In this document: piece after piece, positions 26,268-34,684 of the stretch
Numbering within the stretch: position 1 is the stretch's first letter
Layout: every line of letters starts with the position of its first letter
Source: Ignavibacteria bacterium
GTDB lineage: Bacteria; Bacteroidota; Ignavibacteria; Tepidaquicellales; Tepidaquicellaceae
Length of the DNA: 60,896 nt
Direction of reading: 5' to 3'
Assembly: GCA_016783945.1 (NCBI GenBank)
Contig: JADHVP010000004.1
Location: 1 to 60,896 of the forward strand
Made by a program: the position numbers and the translations under genes
Notes under the pieces: model-generated
Database searches by the model: none
What the model saw: the letters and a program-made list of their open reading frames with translations, nothing else
What the model was told of the DNA's origin: nothing

Positions 26268-27185
26268 ATGAAAAGATTTTTAAATAATACATTCATTACG
26301 GATCTACTTGAGGATAATTTGAAAGAATTACTTTCGTATGTAAAAAAAGATAATACACTGGATATCGAAATACGTGGAAATTATATAAGTATCTATTATC
26401 GGGGAGGAAACGCATTAAAAGTATCTGAAACAAATGTCAATAAGTATGATTTCCATTTTGACAGAAAGTACCTTGAAACATCCAAATTTCTTTCTGAAGA
26501 CACCATCAATTCATTTAAATTAAAATCAGATTGGGACAAATATTTTCCTTTGGTAAAACAGGCAATGGATTTTTACTTTACGAAATTAAGTAAAGATGAG
26601 AGAGAATTTCAACAACTTGTTGTTCGAGAAAATAATTATTCGACCATAGCCAATTCAACAGATTATTTTATTCTAGATATTGAATATGATAATCGAAAGA
26701 ATGCACGATTCGACATCGTAGCTATTGAATGGGAATCGGAAGCTTCAATTAGAAAATTAATGAAAGGGTACAAACCTAAACTGGTTGTTATCGAAATGAA
26801 ATACGGCGATGGAGCACTCCAAGGTAATGCCGGAATCCAAAAGCATATCAGAGATTTCGAAATTTTCATCTCTAACAGATGTGATGTTGATGAATTTAAG
26901 ATAGAAATGTTAAATGTATTCAGACAAAAACGGCAGCTTGGATTGATACCTTGTTTATCTGATACTGAAAATTCAAATGAGGTTATATGTTTTTCTGAAA
27001 ATATTGAAATGATGTTTCTATTTGCTAACCACGATCCAGCAAGCAGCATTTTGAAAACAGAACTTGATAATTTAACAAATAAGAATATTAAATTCATCAC
27101 TTCAAATTTCTTTGGCTATGGTCTTTTCAAACAGAATGTTTTTAATTACAACCAATTCCTAGATCGTTTCAAATCACAGATATAA
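26268..27185 (+). CDS. PD-(D/E)XK nuclease-like protein
   Basis: A 305-aa protein with a plausible restriction-endonuclease-like core: D149 in ARFDIVAIEW and E176-x-K178 in KLVVIEMKYG, followed by a helix QGNAGIQKHIRDFE typical of the post-core helix. The N-terminal 110 residues are a separate domain (YISIYYRGGNALKV), and the C-terminal part contains LIPCLSD and FATNHDPASS-like strands. It is probably a DNA- or RNA-acting nuclease of a defence module. Its stop overlaps the next start (TAATG). I do not recognise a named family. Confidence 0.7.
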   Translation: MKRFLNNTFITDLLEDNLKELLSYVKKDNTLDIEIRGNYISIYYRGGNALKVSETNVNKYDFHFDRKYLETSKFLSEDTINSFKLKSDWDKYFPLVKQAMDFYFTKLSKDEREFQQLVVRENNYSTIANSTDYFILDIEYDNRKNARFDIVAIEWESEASIRKLMKGYKPKLVVIEMKYGDGALQGNAGIQKHIRDFEIFISNRCDVDEFKIEMLNVFRQKRQLGLIPCLSDTENSNEVICFSENIEMMFLFANHDPASSILKTELDNLTNKNIKFITSNFFGYGLFKQNVFNYNQFLDRFKSQI

Positions 27186-28495
27186 TGAAATTTAAAATCC
27201 ATCGTGGAACTAAAGAAATTGGCGGTTCTTGTGTTGAAGTCTGGACTGATAACACAAGAATATTGCTTGACTTCGGTTTACCTTTAGTAGACAAAGATGG
27301 AAAAGAGTTTGATTTCAAGAACTACAAATTTCTAAATATCAACGAACTAATCGAGAGAGGTGTGTTGCCTGATATTGAAGGTCTTTATAATGATGCTGTC
27401 AAATTAATTGATGGTGCATTTATTTCGCATCCACATCAAGACCATTATGGATTAAGCCAATTCATCAATAAGGAAATCAAATTCTTTTTAGGAGAAGCAA
27501 CACATAGAATAATTGAACTGAACAATTTATTTACTTCTCAAAACCTGATTATAGAAAATGTTGCCTATTTTGAAAAAGAAAAAACATTTCAAATAGGCGA
27601 CTTCTCAATTACACCCTATTGGGCTGACCATTCAGCATTTGATGCATACTCATTTTTAGTAGAAGCAAACGGTAAAAGCATTTTTTATTCAGGTGATTTT
27701 CGAAGTCACGGAAGAAAAGCAAAAGCATTTAAATGGTTCACACATAATGCCCCACAAAATGTTGATTATTTACTGCTTGAAGGAACAACTATAGGAAGAG
27801 AGAACAAACCTTTTAAAACGGAAACACAAATCGAAAATGAATTAGTAAAATTATTCAAACAAGCAGGAAAAATAAATTTAATTTATACTTCTGGTCAGAA
27901 TATTGATAGATTGGTTTCTATTTACCGGGCTTGTATAAGATCAGGTAAAACTTTAGTTATTGATGTATATGTTGCAAAGGTTTTGAAAGAATTATCAAAA
28001 TTTGCTGGCATTCCATATCCATCAGAAGATTTCAAGAATTTGAGGGTTATGTTTCCTTATTTTACAAGTCGAAGATTGAAAAATGAAGGAAACGAAAAAG
28101 TATTATATCAATTCAAGAAATATAAAATCACAAAAGAACAAATTACTAATCAATCAGATAAAATTGTAATGATTGTTAGACCATCAATGCAAAAAGATTT
28201 AGAGAAAATAAATGGAATAATTGACGGAAATCTGATTTATTCAATGTGGGAAGGATATTTAAAAAAGTCCAATACTAAGAAATTTGTTGACTATTTGAAA
28301 TCGAAAGGATTTTCTTTTCATCAAATTCATACAAGTGGACACGCTGACATTAAAACATTGAAGCAAATGGTTGAAGCGATAAAACCCAGGAACCTTGTGC
28401 CAATCCACACTTTTGATGGAGATGTTTACAAGGATATTTTTAAGAACGTAAATGTGAAACGAGCAAAAGATAAAGAAGAAATAGAAATTGTATAA
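27185..28495 (+). CDS. Beta-CASP metallo-beta-lactamase nuclease (RNase J-like)
   Basis: A 436-aa metallo-beta-lactamase protein. The N-terminus KIHRGTKEIGGSCVEVW is RNase J/CPSF-like. The metal motif SHPHQDHYG (H82, H84, D86, H87), then WADHSAFDAYSF and YSGDFRSHGR, and the C-terminal HTSGHAD and IPIHTFDGD-like segment (LVPIHTFDGD) match motifs of the beta-CASP nucleases. The middle insert (TSGQNIDRLVSIYRAC) is the CASP region. RNase J proteins of housekeeping type are longer (about 550 aa, with a C-terminal domain), so this is a shortened variant. It overlaps the PD-(D/E)XK gene by 1 bp, making a tight operon. Confidence 0.86.
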   Translation: MKFKIHRGTKEIGGSCVEVWTDNTRILLDFGLPLVDKDGKEFDFKNYKFLNINELIERGVLPDIEGLYNDAVKLIDGAFISHPHQDHYGLSQFINKEIKFFLGEATHRIIELNNLFTSQNLIIENVAYFEKEKTFQIGDFSITPYWADHSAFDAYSFLVEANGKSIFYSGDFRSHGRKAKAFKWFTHNAPQNVDYLLLEGTTIGRENKPFKTETQIENELVKLFKQAGKINLIYTSGQNIDRLVSIYRACIRSGKTLVIDVYVAKVLKELSKFAGIPYPSEDFKNLRVMFPYFTSRRLKNEGNEKVLYQFKKYKITKEQITNQSDKIVMIVRPSMQKDLEKINGIIDGNLIYSMWEGYLKKSNTKKFVDYLKSKGFSFHQIHTSGHADIKTLKQMVEAIKPRNLVPIHTFDGDVYKDIFKNVNVKRAKDKEEIEIV

Positions 28496-28773
28496 AGTAC
28501 TACAGGCAACAATGTATATAAAAAATAGGCGAGACAGGTGCTCCATTAAGTATTGGTGCATGCAATTCATTTTGACATATAGGCAACCTCGAATTGTACC
28601 CTCCTTTTTAAAAGTCAAATTTAAGCCTTTTGATTATTGATGTTGCCTTTGTAACCATTAGTAATAAACTTTTTTAAATAAACATCATTATAAATGGAAA
28701 GACATTTACCACATAAAAAATAAAATGTAAACAGTTATGTGGAAAGATGAAAAAACAAAATCTTCTTCTGTCC
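28496..28773. other. Intergenic downstream of the nuclease module
   Basis: No supported gene. It contains short repeats of GGCAAC (near 28507 and 28580) and GTTGCCTTTGTAA (near 28644). The last 13 bases also occur near 25518, just before the module, so this could be a secondary boundary sequence. Confidence 0.4.
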
Positions 28774-28831
28774 CAAAATAATGTTTTTTGTTATGAGAAC
28801 AGTATCAGCGAATGATATTTTTCTAAGGATG
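28774..28831. repeat. 58-bp direct repeat, right copy (with palindrome copy 4)
   Basis: Direct copy of 25032-25089 with three mismatches, containing GTATCAGCGAATGATAT (about 28802-28818). It lies downstream of the beta-CASP gene and has no gene starting next to it on the minus side, unlike the left copy. The offset between copies is 3742 bp. Confidence 0.88.
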
Positions 28832-29077
28832 TTTTCTGCAACATTGTCAATACAATGCATTGAACAGGAATATGTTGATCTTAGTGCTTTATCTTAAATG
28901 GACCTTTCATTAATTCACAACGATTATTCTAAAACAAAAAAAATGAATCTCTATTATTTAAGACCATACATTACAGAACTTTTTCCTATGCTTTTGAGCA
29001 CGAGTACATCACTAACTAAGTTATCAGCAAATTTTATTTTCCTCTTGACATTTAAAAACAATAATACTAAGTTTGTC

Positions 29078-29106
29078 AACCAATCAGTTAGTTAATCTGT
29101 TTGGTT
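29078..29106. promoter_or_regulatory. Putative TetR operator
   Basis: AACCAATCAG and CTGTTTGGTT form an inverted repeat with one mismatch across a 9-bp centre, ending 8 bp before the tetR start codon. A TTGACA hexamer lies at 29045-29050. The site is well placed for autorepression of the tetR-efflux operon. Confidence 0.6.
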
Positions 29107-29113
29107 AAACAAT

Positions 29114-29731
29114 ATGGTTAACAAAGAAAATAAAAATACTACGGAAGAAAGGATCTTAGAATCAGCCCGGCAGATATTTCAAGTAAAAGGACTTCAGGGG
29201 GCAAGAATGCAGGAAATTGCAGATAAGGCTGGTATTAACAAGGCAATGCTTCATTATTATTATCGTAGTAAAGAATTATTATTCGAAGCTGTTTTCGAAG
29301 AAGCTGCAAATCGAATATTTCCAAAGATTGTAGAGTTTCTAAATACTGATTATCCACTTTTCGAAAAGATTGAGCGTTTTGTAGATTACTATTTAACTAC
29401 ACTCCTTGAAAACAAATATATGCCGGCATTCGTCCTTAATGAATTAAATCAAAACCCGGAAAGACTGGTAAAGTTAATGAGTGATAGGGGCATTTTCAAA
29501 CAGGAAAAATTTATTGAACAAATAAATAATGCAATCAAAGATGAATTAATAATACACATCGATCCGCGCCAGCTAATAACGAACATTATATCTATGTCCA
29601 TTTTCCCATTTGCCGGACGACCGATACTCATGGGCTTATTTAAACTCGATGAAGAATCTTATTACCAATTTATAGAAAGCAGAAAGAAAGAAGTACCAAA
29701 GTTTATTATTAACGCAATTAAAGTTAAGTAA
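29114..29731 (+). CDS. TetR/AcrR-family regulator of the efflux operon
   Basis: A 205-aa protein with an N-terminal TetR helix-turn-helix (about 12-58: RILESARQIFQVKG ... QEIADKAGINKAMLHYYYRSKELLFEAVF) and a helical ligand-binding C-terminus. It is the first gene of an operon encoding a TolC-like protein, an HlyD-like lipoprotein and an ABC-2 transporter, 1 bp before the next start, so it probably senses the exported compound. An inverted repeat upstream is its likely operator. Confidence 0.92.
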   Translation: MVNKENKNTTEERILESARQIFQVKGLQGARMQEIADKAGINKAMLHYYYRSKELLFEAVFEEAANRIFPKIVEFLNTDYPLFEKIERFVDYYLTTLLENKYMPAFVLNELNQNPERLVKLMSDRGIFKQEKFIEQINNAIKDELIIHIDPRQLITNIISMSIFPFAGRPILMGLFKLDEESYYQFIESRKKEVPKFIINAIKVK

Positions 29732-29732
29732 G

Positions 29733-30983
29733 ATGAAACTCCTATTAATGCTATTCATATTTTTTTCAAACGGTAACGATACTCTAAAACTCGATTATTG
29801 TTATGAACAGGTATATGCGAAATATCCGTTAGGTGCTCAAAGAGAATTAAACAAATCATCAACCAATCTAAAGCTTGACAATCTTGATATTAATTACCTG
29901 CCTCAAATAAACATCACTGGACAAACAAGCTATCAATCAGACGTGACAAAAATAGATATTGGTTCTCCGCTCTTTACCCCTCCGGAAATAAACAAGGATC
30001 AATACAAAATATTTCTTGATATTAAGCAAACAGTTTTTGATGGCGGGATTACGAGCAGTTTAAAGGATGTAGAAAGGAGTCAATTGCTTGCCAACAACCA
30101 GAAAATAGAAGTCGAATTATACCAGCTCAAACAAAGGGTGAACGAGTTGTTCTTTTCAATCCTCTTGCTTCAAGAGAAAAAAGATTTAATCGATTTAAAA
30201 TTTAACACGGTTAAAGAGCAATTATCCGAGATTGAATCTCAAATAAAATACGGTGTTCTTCCGGCAAGTGCCCGCTACATACTTGAGGCTGAAATTTTAA
30301 AAATCGACCAGGAGCTTTATGAAATAGAGTCTAACAGGATAGCATCTTTAAATATGCTTGGTGAATTGCTCGATGAAGATTTTGATAGAAATATTATGTT
30401 AGAACTTCCATCACCGATAGTAACAGATTTCGAAATCAATCCCGGTAACCGCCCCGAATATAAACTGTTCCAGCTCGAAAAAAACGCTCTAAAATCTTAT
30501 GACGATGTTGTATTCTCACGCAGCATACCTAAGTTAAGTATTTTCGGACAGGGAGGATATGGCAGACCGGGTCTAAATTTTTTAGATAACACTTTTCAAC
30601 CTTATTACATTGTTGGCTTAAATCTGTCCTGGAATCCAATCAACTGGAATCGAAACGATAACGAAATTCAGATTAATCGAATTAACGAGAAAATCGTTGA
30701 CATACGAAAAGAAACATTTGATAAAAACTTAGAGGTGAGCCTGGAAAAATATAAAACGGAAATTTCAAAACTTGAAGGACTCATTGAAAAAGATAAAGAA
30801 ATTATTGTACTAAAAAGCAAGATTCTTTTAAGCATTTCATCACAGCTTACAAATGGTACAATCACAGCGACAGATTATTTAACAGAACTGAATTCTGAAA
30901 ACCAGGCAAAGATAATGCTTAAAACACACACGGTTCAATTAGTTCAAGCTAAAATAGATTTATTAACTCTTAAAGGAAATTAG
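29733..30983 (+). CDS. TolC-like outer membrane efflux protein
   Basis: A 416-aa OEP-family protein with long coiled-coil helices (YQLKQRVNELFFSILLLQEKK, TVKEQLSEIESQIKYGVLPASARY) and the strand FQPYYIVGLNLSWNPINW. A short hydrophobic N-terminus (MKLLLMLFIFFSNG) acts as export signal. TolC-type trimers provide the outer-membrane channel for the ABC pump encoded downstream. It is shorter than E. coli TolC but in the usual range for Bacteroidota OEPs. Confidence 0.88.
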   Translation: MKLLLMLFIFFSNGNDTLKLDYCYEQVYAKYPLGAQRELNKSSTNLKLDNLDINYLPQINITGQTSYQSDVTKIDIGSPLFTPPEINKDQYKIFLDIKQTVFDGGITSSLKDVERSQLLANNQKIEVELYQLKQRVNELFFSILLLQEKKDLIDLKFNTVKEQLSEIESQIKYGVLPASARYILEAEILKIDQELYEIESNRIASLNMLGELLDEDFDRNIMLELPSPIVTDFEINPGNRPEYKLFQLEKNALKSYDDVVFSRSIPKLSIFGQGGYGRPGLNFLDNTFQPYYIVGLNLSWNPINWNRNDNEIQINRINEKIVDIRKETFDKNLEVSLEKYKTEISKLEGLIEKDKEIIVLKSKILLSISSQLTNGTITATDYLTELNSENQAKIMLKTHTVQLVQAKIDLLTLKGN

Positions 30984-30987
30984 TTCA

Positions 30988-31890
30988 ATGAAAAAAGTAA
31001 TTCTTTCTTTAATATTTTTATCTTTAATTGTTTCATCCTGTACAGACAGCGATGATAAATCGGATGCTTATGGGAATTTTGAAGCAGTAGAAATAACAGT
31101 TTCAGCAGAAGCAAATGGAAAACTGCTCGAATTCAATGTTGAAGAAGGTCAGACGATTGATGAAGGAGAAATAGTGGGATATATTGATACAGTACAATTA
31201 AACCTGAAAAAACAGCAGCTCGATCAGCAGAAGAATACAGTCAGAACAAAATATAATAACGTTTTTTCACAGGTGTCTGTACTACAGCAGGAAAAGAATA
31301 ATGCTTTAATAGAAAAGAATAGAATAGAAAAACTTATCAAGGATGAAGCAGCCCCGGAAAAGCAACTCGATGACATAAATGCAAGAATCAATGTTATCGA
31401 TAAGCAAATTGCCTCTGTTCAATCTCAAAACAGTACTACGTTTCAGGAAGTTAAGACAATCGATACACAGATAGACCAATTAACAGATCAAATAAATAAA
31501 AGCGAAATCACGAATCCGATCAAAGGAACGGTGCTAATAAGATTCTCCGAACCTTCTGAAATTGTAAATTACGGCAAACCACTTTACAAAATTGCAGACC
31601 TCTCAATAATGGAATTAAGGGTATATGTAAGCGGTGACCAGCTCCCATCTATAAAAATTGGACAGGAAGTTACGGTTATTGTGGATAAAAACAAGGAGGA
31701 AAACAGAACTCTTAAGGGGACGATTAGCTGGATATCTTCAAAAGCGGAATTCACCCCTAAGATAATTCAAACTAAAGAAGAAAGGGTAAATCTTGTCTAT
31801 GCAGTGAAAGTAAGTGTGAATAATGATGGAACATTAAAGATTGGTATGCCGGGGGAGATAATGTTTAACATGAATCAAAAAAGTGAATAA
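30988..31890 (+). CDS. HlyD/YbhG-like periplasmic adaptor, lipoprotein
   Basis: A 300-aa membrane-fusion protein. The signal peptide ends in a lipobox (LIVSSC, Cys at about 18). A lipoyl half (TVSAEANGKLLEFNVEEGQTIDEGEIVGYID), a coiled coil (about 70-165) and a beta-barrel domain follow. It bridges the ABC-2 permease and the TolC-like channel, as in the YbhGFSR type of exporter. Its stop overlaps the next start (TAATG). Confidence 0.9.
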   Translation: MKKVILSLIFLSLIVSSCTDSDDKSDAYGNFEAVEITVSAEANGKLLEFNVEEGQTIDEGEIVGYIDTVQLNLKKQQLDQQKNTVRTKYNNVFSQVSVLQQEKNNALIEKNRIEKLIKDEAAPEKQLDDINARINVIDKQIASVQSQNSTTFQEVKTIDTQIDQLTDQINKSEITNPIKGTVLIRFSEPSEIVNYGKPLYKIADLSIMELRVYVSGDQLPSIKIGQEVTVIVDKNKEENRTLKGTISWISSKAEFTPKIIQTKEERVNLVYAVKVSVNNDGTLKIGMPGEIMFNMNQKSE

Positions 31891-32813
31891 TGCACATCGT
31901 TGAAGTTAGCGGAATACACAAAAGTTATAAAAGCACAAAAGCATTAGATGATATTTCATTCGATGTAAATTATGGTGAAATATTCGGTTTCATTGGACCT
32001 GATGGCGCCGGTAAGACAACTCTTTTTAGAATCCTCACGACTCTCCTTATCCCGGATAAAGGAAATGCACTTGTCCTTGGAAACGATGTGGTTAAAGATT
32101 ATAAAAAAATCCGCAAGAGAGTTGGTTACATGGCTGGGAGGTTTTCACTTTACCAGGATTTAACTGTCGAAGAAAATCTTAAGTTTTATGCAACAATATT
32201 CGGAACTACGATTGAAGAAAATTATGATCTGATAAAAGAAATCTACGTACAAATCGAACCGTTTAAGAAAAGGCGAGCCGGCAAATTATCCGGCGGAATG
32301 AAACAAAAGCTCGCTTTGTGCTGCGCCCTAATACACAAACCGGATTTATTAATTCTTGATGAACCTACGACAGGTGTCGATCCTGTTTCAAGAAATGAGT
32401 TCTGGGATATGTTGATGAATCTGAAAGAACAGGGAATCACAATTCTCGTTTCAACTCCATACATGAACGAAGCTGCTTTATGCGATCGCGTTGCATTGAT
32501 TCAGAATGGAAAGACTCTAAGTATAGATACTCCTGAAAATATTATAAATAGATATACAAAAATCATATTAGGTGTCAGGTCAGATAATATGTATGACCTG
32601 CTTTTGAAACTTCAAAAATACAAATATACACATTCCGTTCAACCTTTCGGAGAATATCTTCACTACACAGACAAAAGGGAGAAACCGAATTTAGAAGAGC
32701 TTAAAGATTATTTAAATAAAAACGGTCACACCTCCTCAGAAATAATTACTACTCCACCAGATATCGAAGACTGCTTTATGGAATTAATGGAGGAAAAAGA
32801 GCATGTCAACTGA
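31890..32813 (+). CDS. ABC-2 exporter ATPase 1
   Basis: A 307-aa ATPase with Walker A GPDGAGKTT (about 36-44), signature LSGGMKQK, Walker B LLILDEPTTGVDP and a C-terminal DrrA-like extension. It powers the drug/lipid-type ABC-2 export system with the second ATPase. The next gene overlaps by 11 bp. Confidence 0.93.
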   Translation: MHIVEVSGIHKSYKSTKALDDISFDVNYGEIFGFIGPDGAGKTTLFRILTTLLIPDKGNALVLGNDVVKDYKKIRKRVGYMAGRFSLYQDLTVEENLKFYATIFGTTIEENYDLIKEIYVQIEPFKKRRAGKLSGGMKQKLALCCALIHKPDLLILDEPTTGVDPVSRNEFWDMLMNLKEQGITILVSTPYMNEAALCDRVALIQNGKTLSIDTPENIINRYTKIILGVRSDNMYDLLLKLQKYKYTHSVQPFGEYLHYTDKREKPNLEELKDYLNKNGHTSSEIITTPPDIEDCFMELMEEKEHVN

Positions 32814-33579
32814 CAGTATTATAATAAAAGCAGAAGACCTGACAAAAAGATTTGGAAAATTTACAGCGGTCGATTCGATTTCATTTGAAGTAAAAAAAGG
32901 TGAGATATTCGGATTTCTTGGAGCAAACGGTGCCGGAAAAACTACCGCAATCAAAATGCTTTGCGGTTTGTGGAAACCCACAACAGGAAAAGCTAACGTA
33001 GCAGGATTTGACGTCTATAAACAAACTGAACAAATTAAAAAAACGGTTGGGTATATGAGTCAGAAGTTTTCGCTTTATGATGACCTTACAGTTAAAGAAA
33101 ATGTAAGTTTTTATGGAGGCGTTTACGGATTATCAAATAATAGTATTAAAGAAAAATCGGAATATCTAATAAAGAAATTGGAGATTGAAAAAGAAAAAGA
33201 TGAACTTATTAAATCACTTCCGTTGGGCTGGAAACAAAAGCTCGCTTTTTCTGTAGCAGTTTTACACGACCCGTTATTAGTTTTTCTTGATGAACCAACC
33301 GGGGGCGTTGACCCTATTACAAGAAGACAATTCTGGAATATGATCTATGAATCAGCATCAAACGGAGTTACGATATTCGTAACTACACATTATATGGATG
33401 AAGCAGAATATTGCGACAGGGTGTCGATGATGGTAGACGGAAAGATAGCAGCATTAGACACACCGAGAAATTTGAAAAATAGATTTAATGTAAAGTCGAT
33501 GCATGATGTATTTGTTAAATTAGCCCGACCTGATTATGTACCAAACCCAATTCCTTCAAACCAAATAACCACCTTATGA
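32803..33579 (+). CDS. ABC-2 exporter ATPase 2 with altered signature
   Basis: A 258-aa ATPase with Walker A GANGAGKTT and Walker B LLVFLDEPTGGVDP, but the ABC signature is degenerate (SLPLGWKQK in place of LSGG-Q). In a heterodimer with ATPase 1 one composite ATP site would be non-canonical, as in other asymmetric exporters. It overlaps the permease gene by 4 bp. Confidence 0.92.
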   Translation: MSTDSIIIKAEDLTKRFGKFTAVDSISFEVKKGEIFGFLGANGAGKTTAIKMLCGLWKPTTGKANVAGFDVYKQTEQIKKTVGYMSQKFSLYDDLTVKENVSFYGGVYGLSNNSIKEKSEYLIKKLEIEKEKDELIKSLPLGWKQKLAFSVAVLHDPLLVFLDEPTGGVDPITRRQFWNMIYESASNGVTIFVTTHYMDEAEYCDRVSMMVDGKIAALDTPRNLKNRFNVKSMHDVFVKLARPDYVPNPIPSNQITTL

Positions 33580-34682
33580 AGAGATTCAAAGGATTTTTAA
33601 TAAAAGAATTTCATCATATATTTCGTGATAAGAGAAGTCTACTTATCTTATTCGGAATACCTATTGTACAGATCTTACTTTTTGGCTATGCAATAACTAA
33701 TGAGCTTAAAGATGGAAAAATCGCAATACTCGATCAATCAAAAGATGAAATAACCCAGGAGATAAGTAACAAAATACTTTCATCGGGCTATTTCATGTTA
33801 TACGAAGATCTCGAATCTCAAAACGATATTGAATCTGCATTCCAGAGGGGAATAATAAAAGAAGTAATTATTTTCGAACCTGAATTCTCCGAAAAATTAT
33901 TCCGCGATGGAAAAGCATCGGTACAGTTATTAGCAGATGCATCCGACCCAAACCTCGCTAATATGATTATCGGCTACACATCTTCAATAATCCAAAATTA
34001 TCAACAAGGTCTCATTAAATCCGGTTCTGTTCAACCTGTAATTACAACAGAAGTAAAAATGATTTACAATCCTGAACTTAAAGGTGTTTATATGTTTGTA
34101 CCGGGACTTATGTCTGTAATCCTTTTGCTCGTCTCCGCTTTAATGACTTCTATTTCAATAACCAGGGAAAAGGAAATGGGAACTATGGAAGTACTGCTTG
34201 TTTCCCCTTTAAAACCAGTGCAAATTGTAGTAGGAAAAGTAATTCCATATTTCTTGCTTGCATTTGTTGATACGTGCATGATTTTACTTCTCGCAAGATT
34301 CGTGTTTGATGTTCCATTGACTGGGAGCTTGTTATTATTAATTCTCGAAAGTATACTGTATATAATAACTGCATTATCACTCGGAATTCTGTTTTCCACA
34401 ATAAGCAACAATCAACAGACAGCAATGATGCTATCCTTAAGTGGTCTTATGCTTCCCACGATTTTACTATCCGGTTTTATCTTTCCCATTGACAACATGC
34501 CATATATACTTCAGTTATTTAGTAATTTCATCCCGGCAAAATGGTTCGTTATTATTGTGAAGGGGATTATGTTAAAAGGAAACAATTTTTTTTATATCTG
34601 GAAAGAAACATTAATACTTGTAGGAATGACAATATTCTTTTTATTACTAACAATCAAAAAATTTAAAATAAGGTTACAGTAA
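33576..34682 (+). CDS. ABC-2 permease 1
   Basis: A 368-aa ABC2_membrane_3 protein: one N-terminal TM helix (LLILFGIPIVQILLFGYAI), a large periplasmic domain (about 45-175), and five C-terminal TM helices with the conserved ITREKEMGTMEVLLVSPLKP motif after the second. It forms the transmembrane pore together with permease 2. Confidence 0.92.
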   Translation: MKRFKGFLIKEFHHIFRDKRSLLILFGIPIVQILLFGYAITNELKDGKIAILDQSKDEITQEISNKILSSGYFMLYEDLESQNDIESAFQRGIIKEVIIFEPEFSEKLFRDGKASVQLLADASDPNLANMIIGYTSSIIQNYQQGLIKSGSVQPVITTEVKMIYNPELKGVYMFVPGLMSVILLLVSALMTSISITREKEMGTMEVLLVSPLKPVQIVVGKVIPYFLLAFVDTCMILLLARFVFDVPLTGSLLLLILESILYIITALSLGILFSTISNNQQTAMMLSLSGLMLPTILLSGFIFPIDNMPYILQLFSNFIPAKWFVIIVKGIMLKGNNFFYIWKETLILVGMTIFFLLLTIKKFKIRLQ

Positions 34683-34684
34683 TC

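Noticed and set aside
28259-28618. Minus-strand 119-aa frame at the end of the beta-CASP gene
   Set aside because: Antisense to a gene with strong motifs; Phe/Tyr/Cys-rich translation typical of a shadow.
25518-28656. 13-bp GTTGCCTTTGTAA direct repeats as cassette ends
   Set aside because: Too short to claim given the much longer 58-bp repeats just outside; kept only as a remark.
28898-29095. Plus-strand 65-aa frame before tetR
   Set aside because: Low-complexity composition, no recognisable features, and it runs into the likely tetR promoter and operator.
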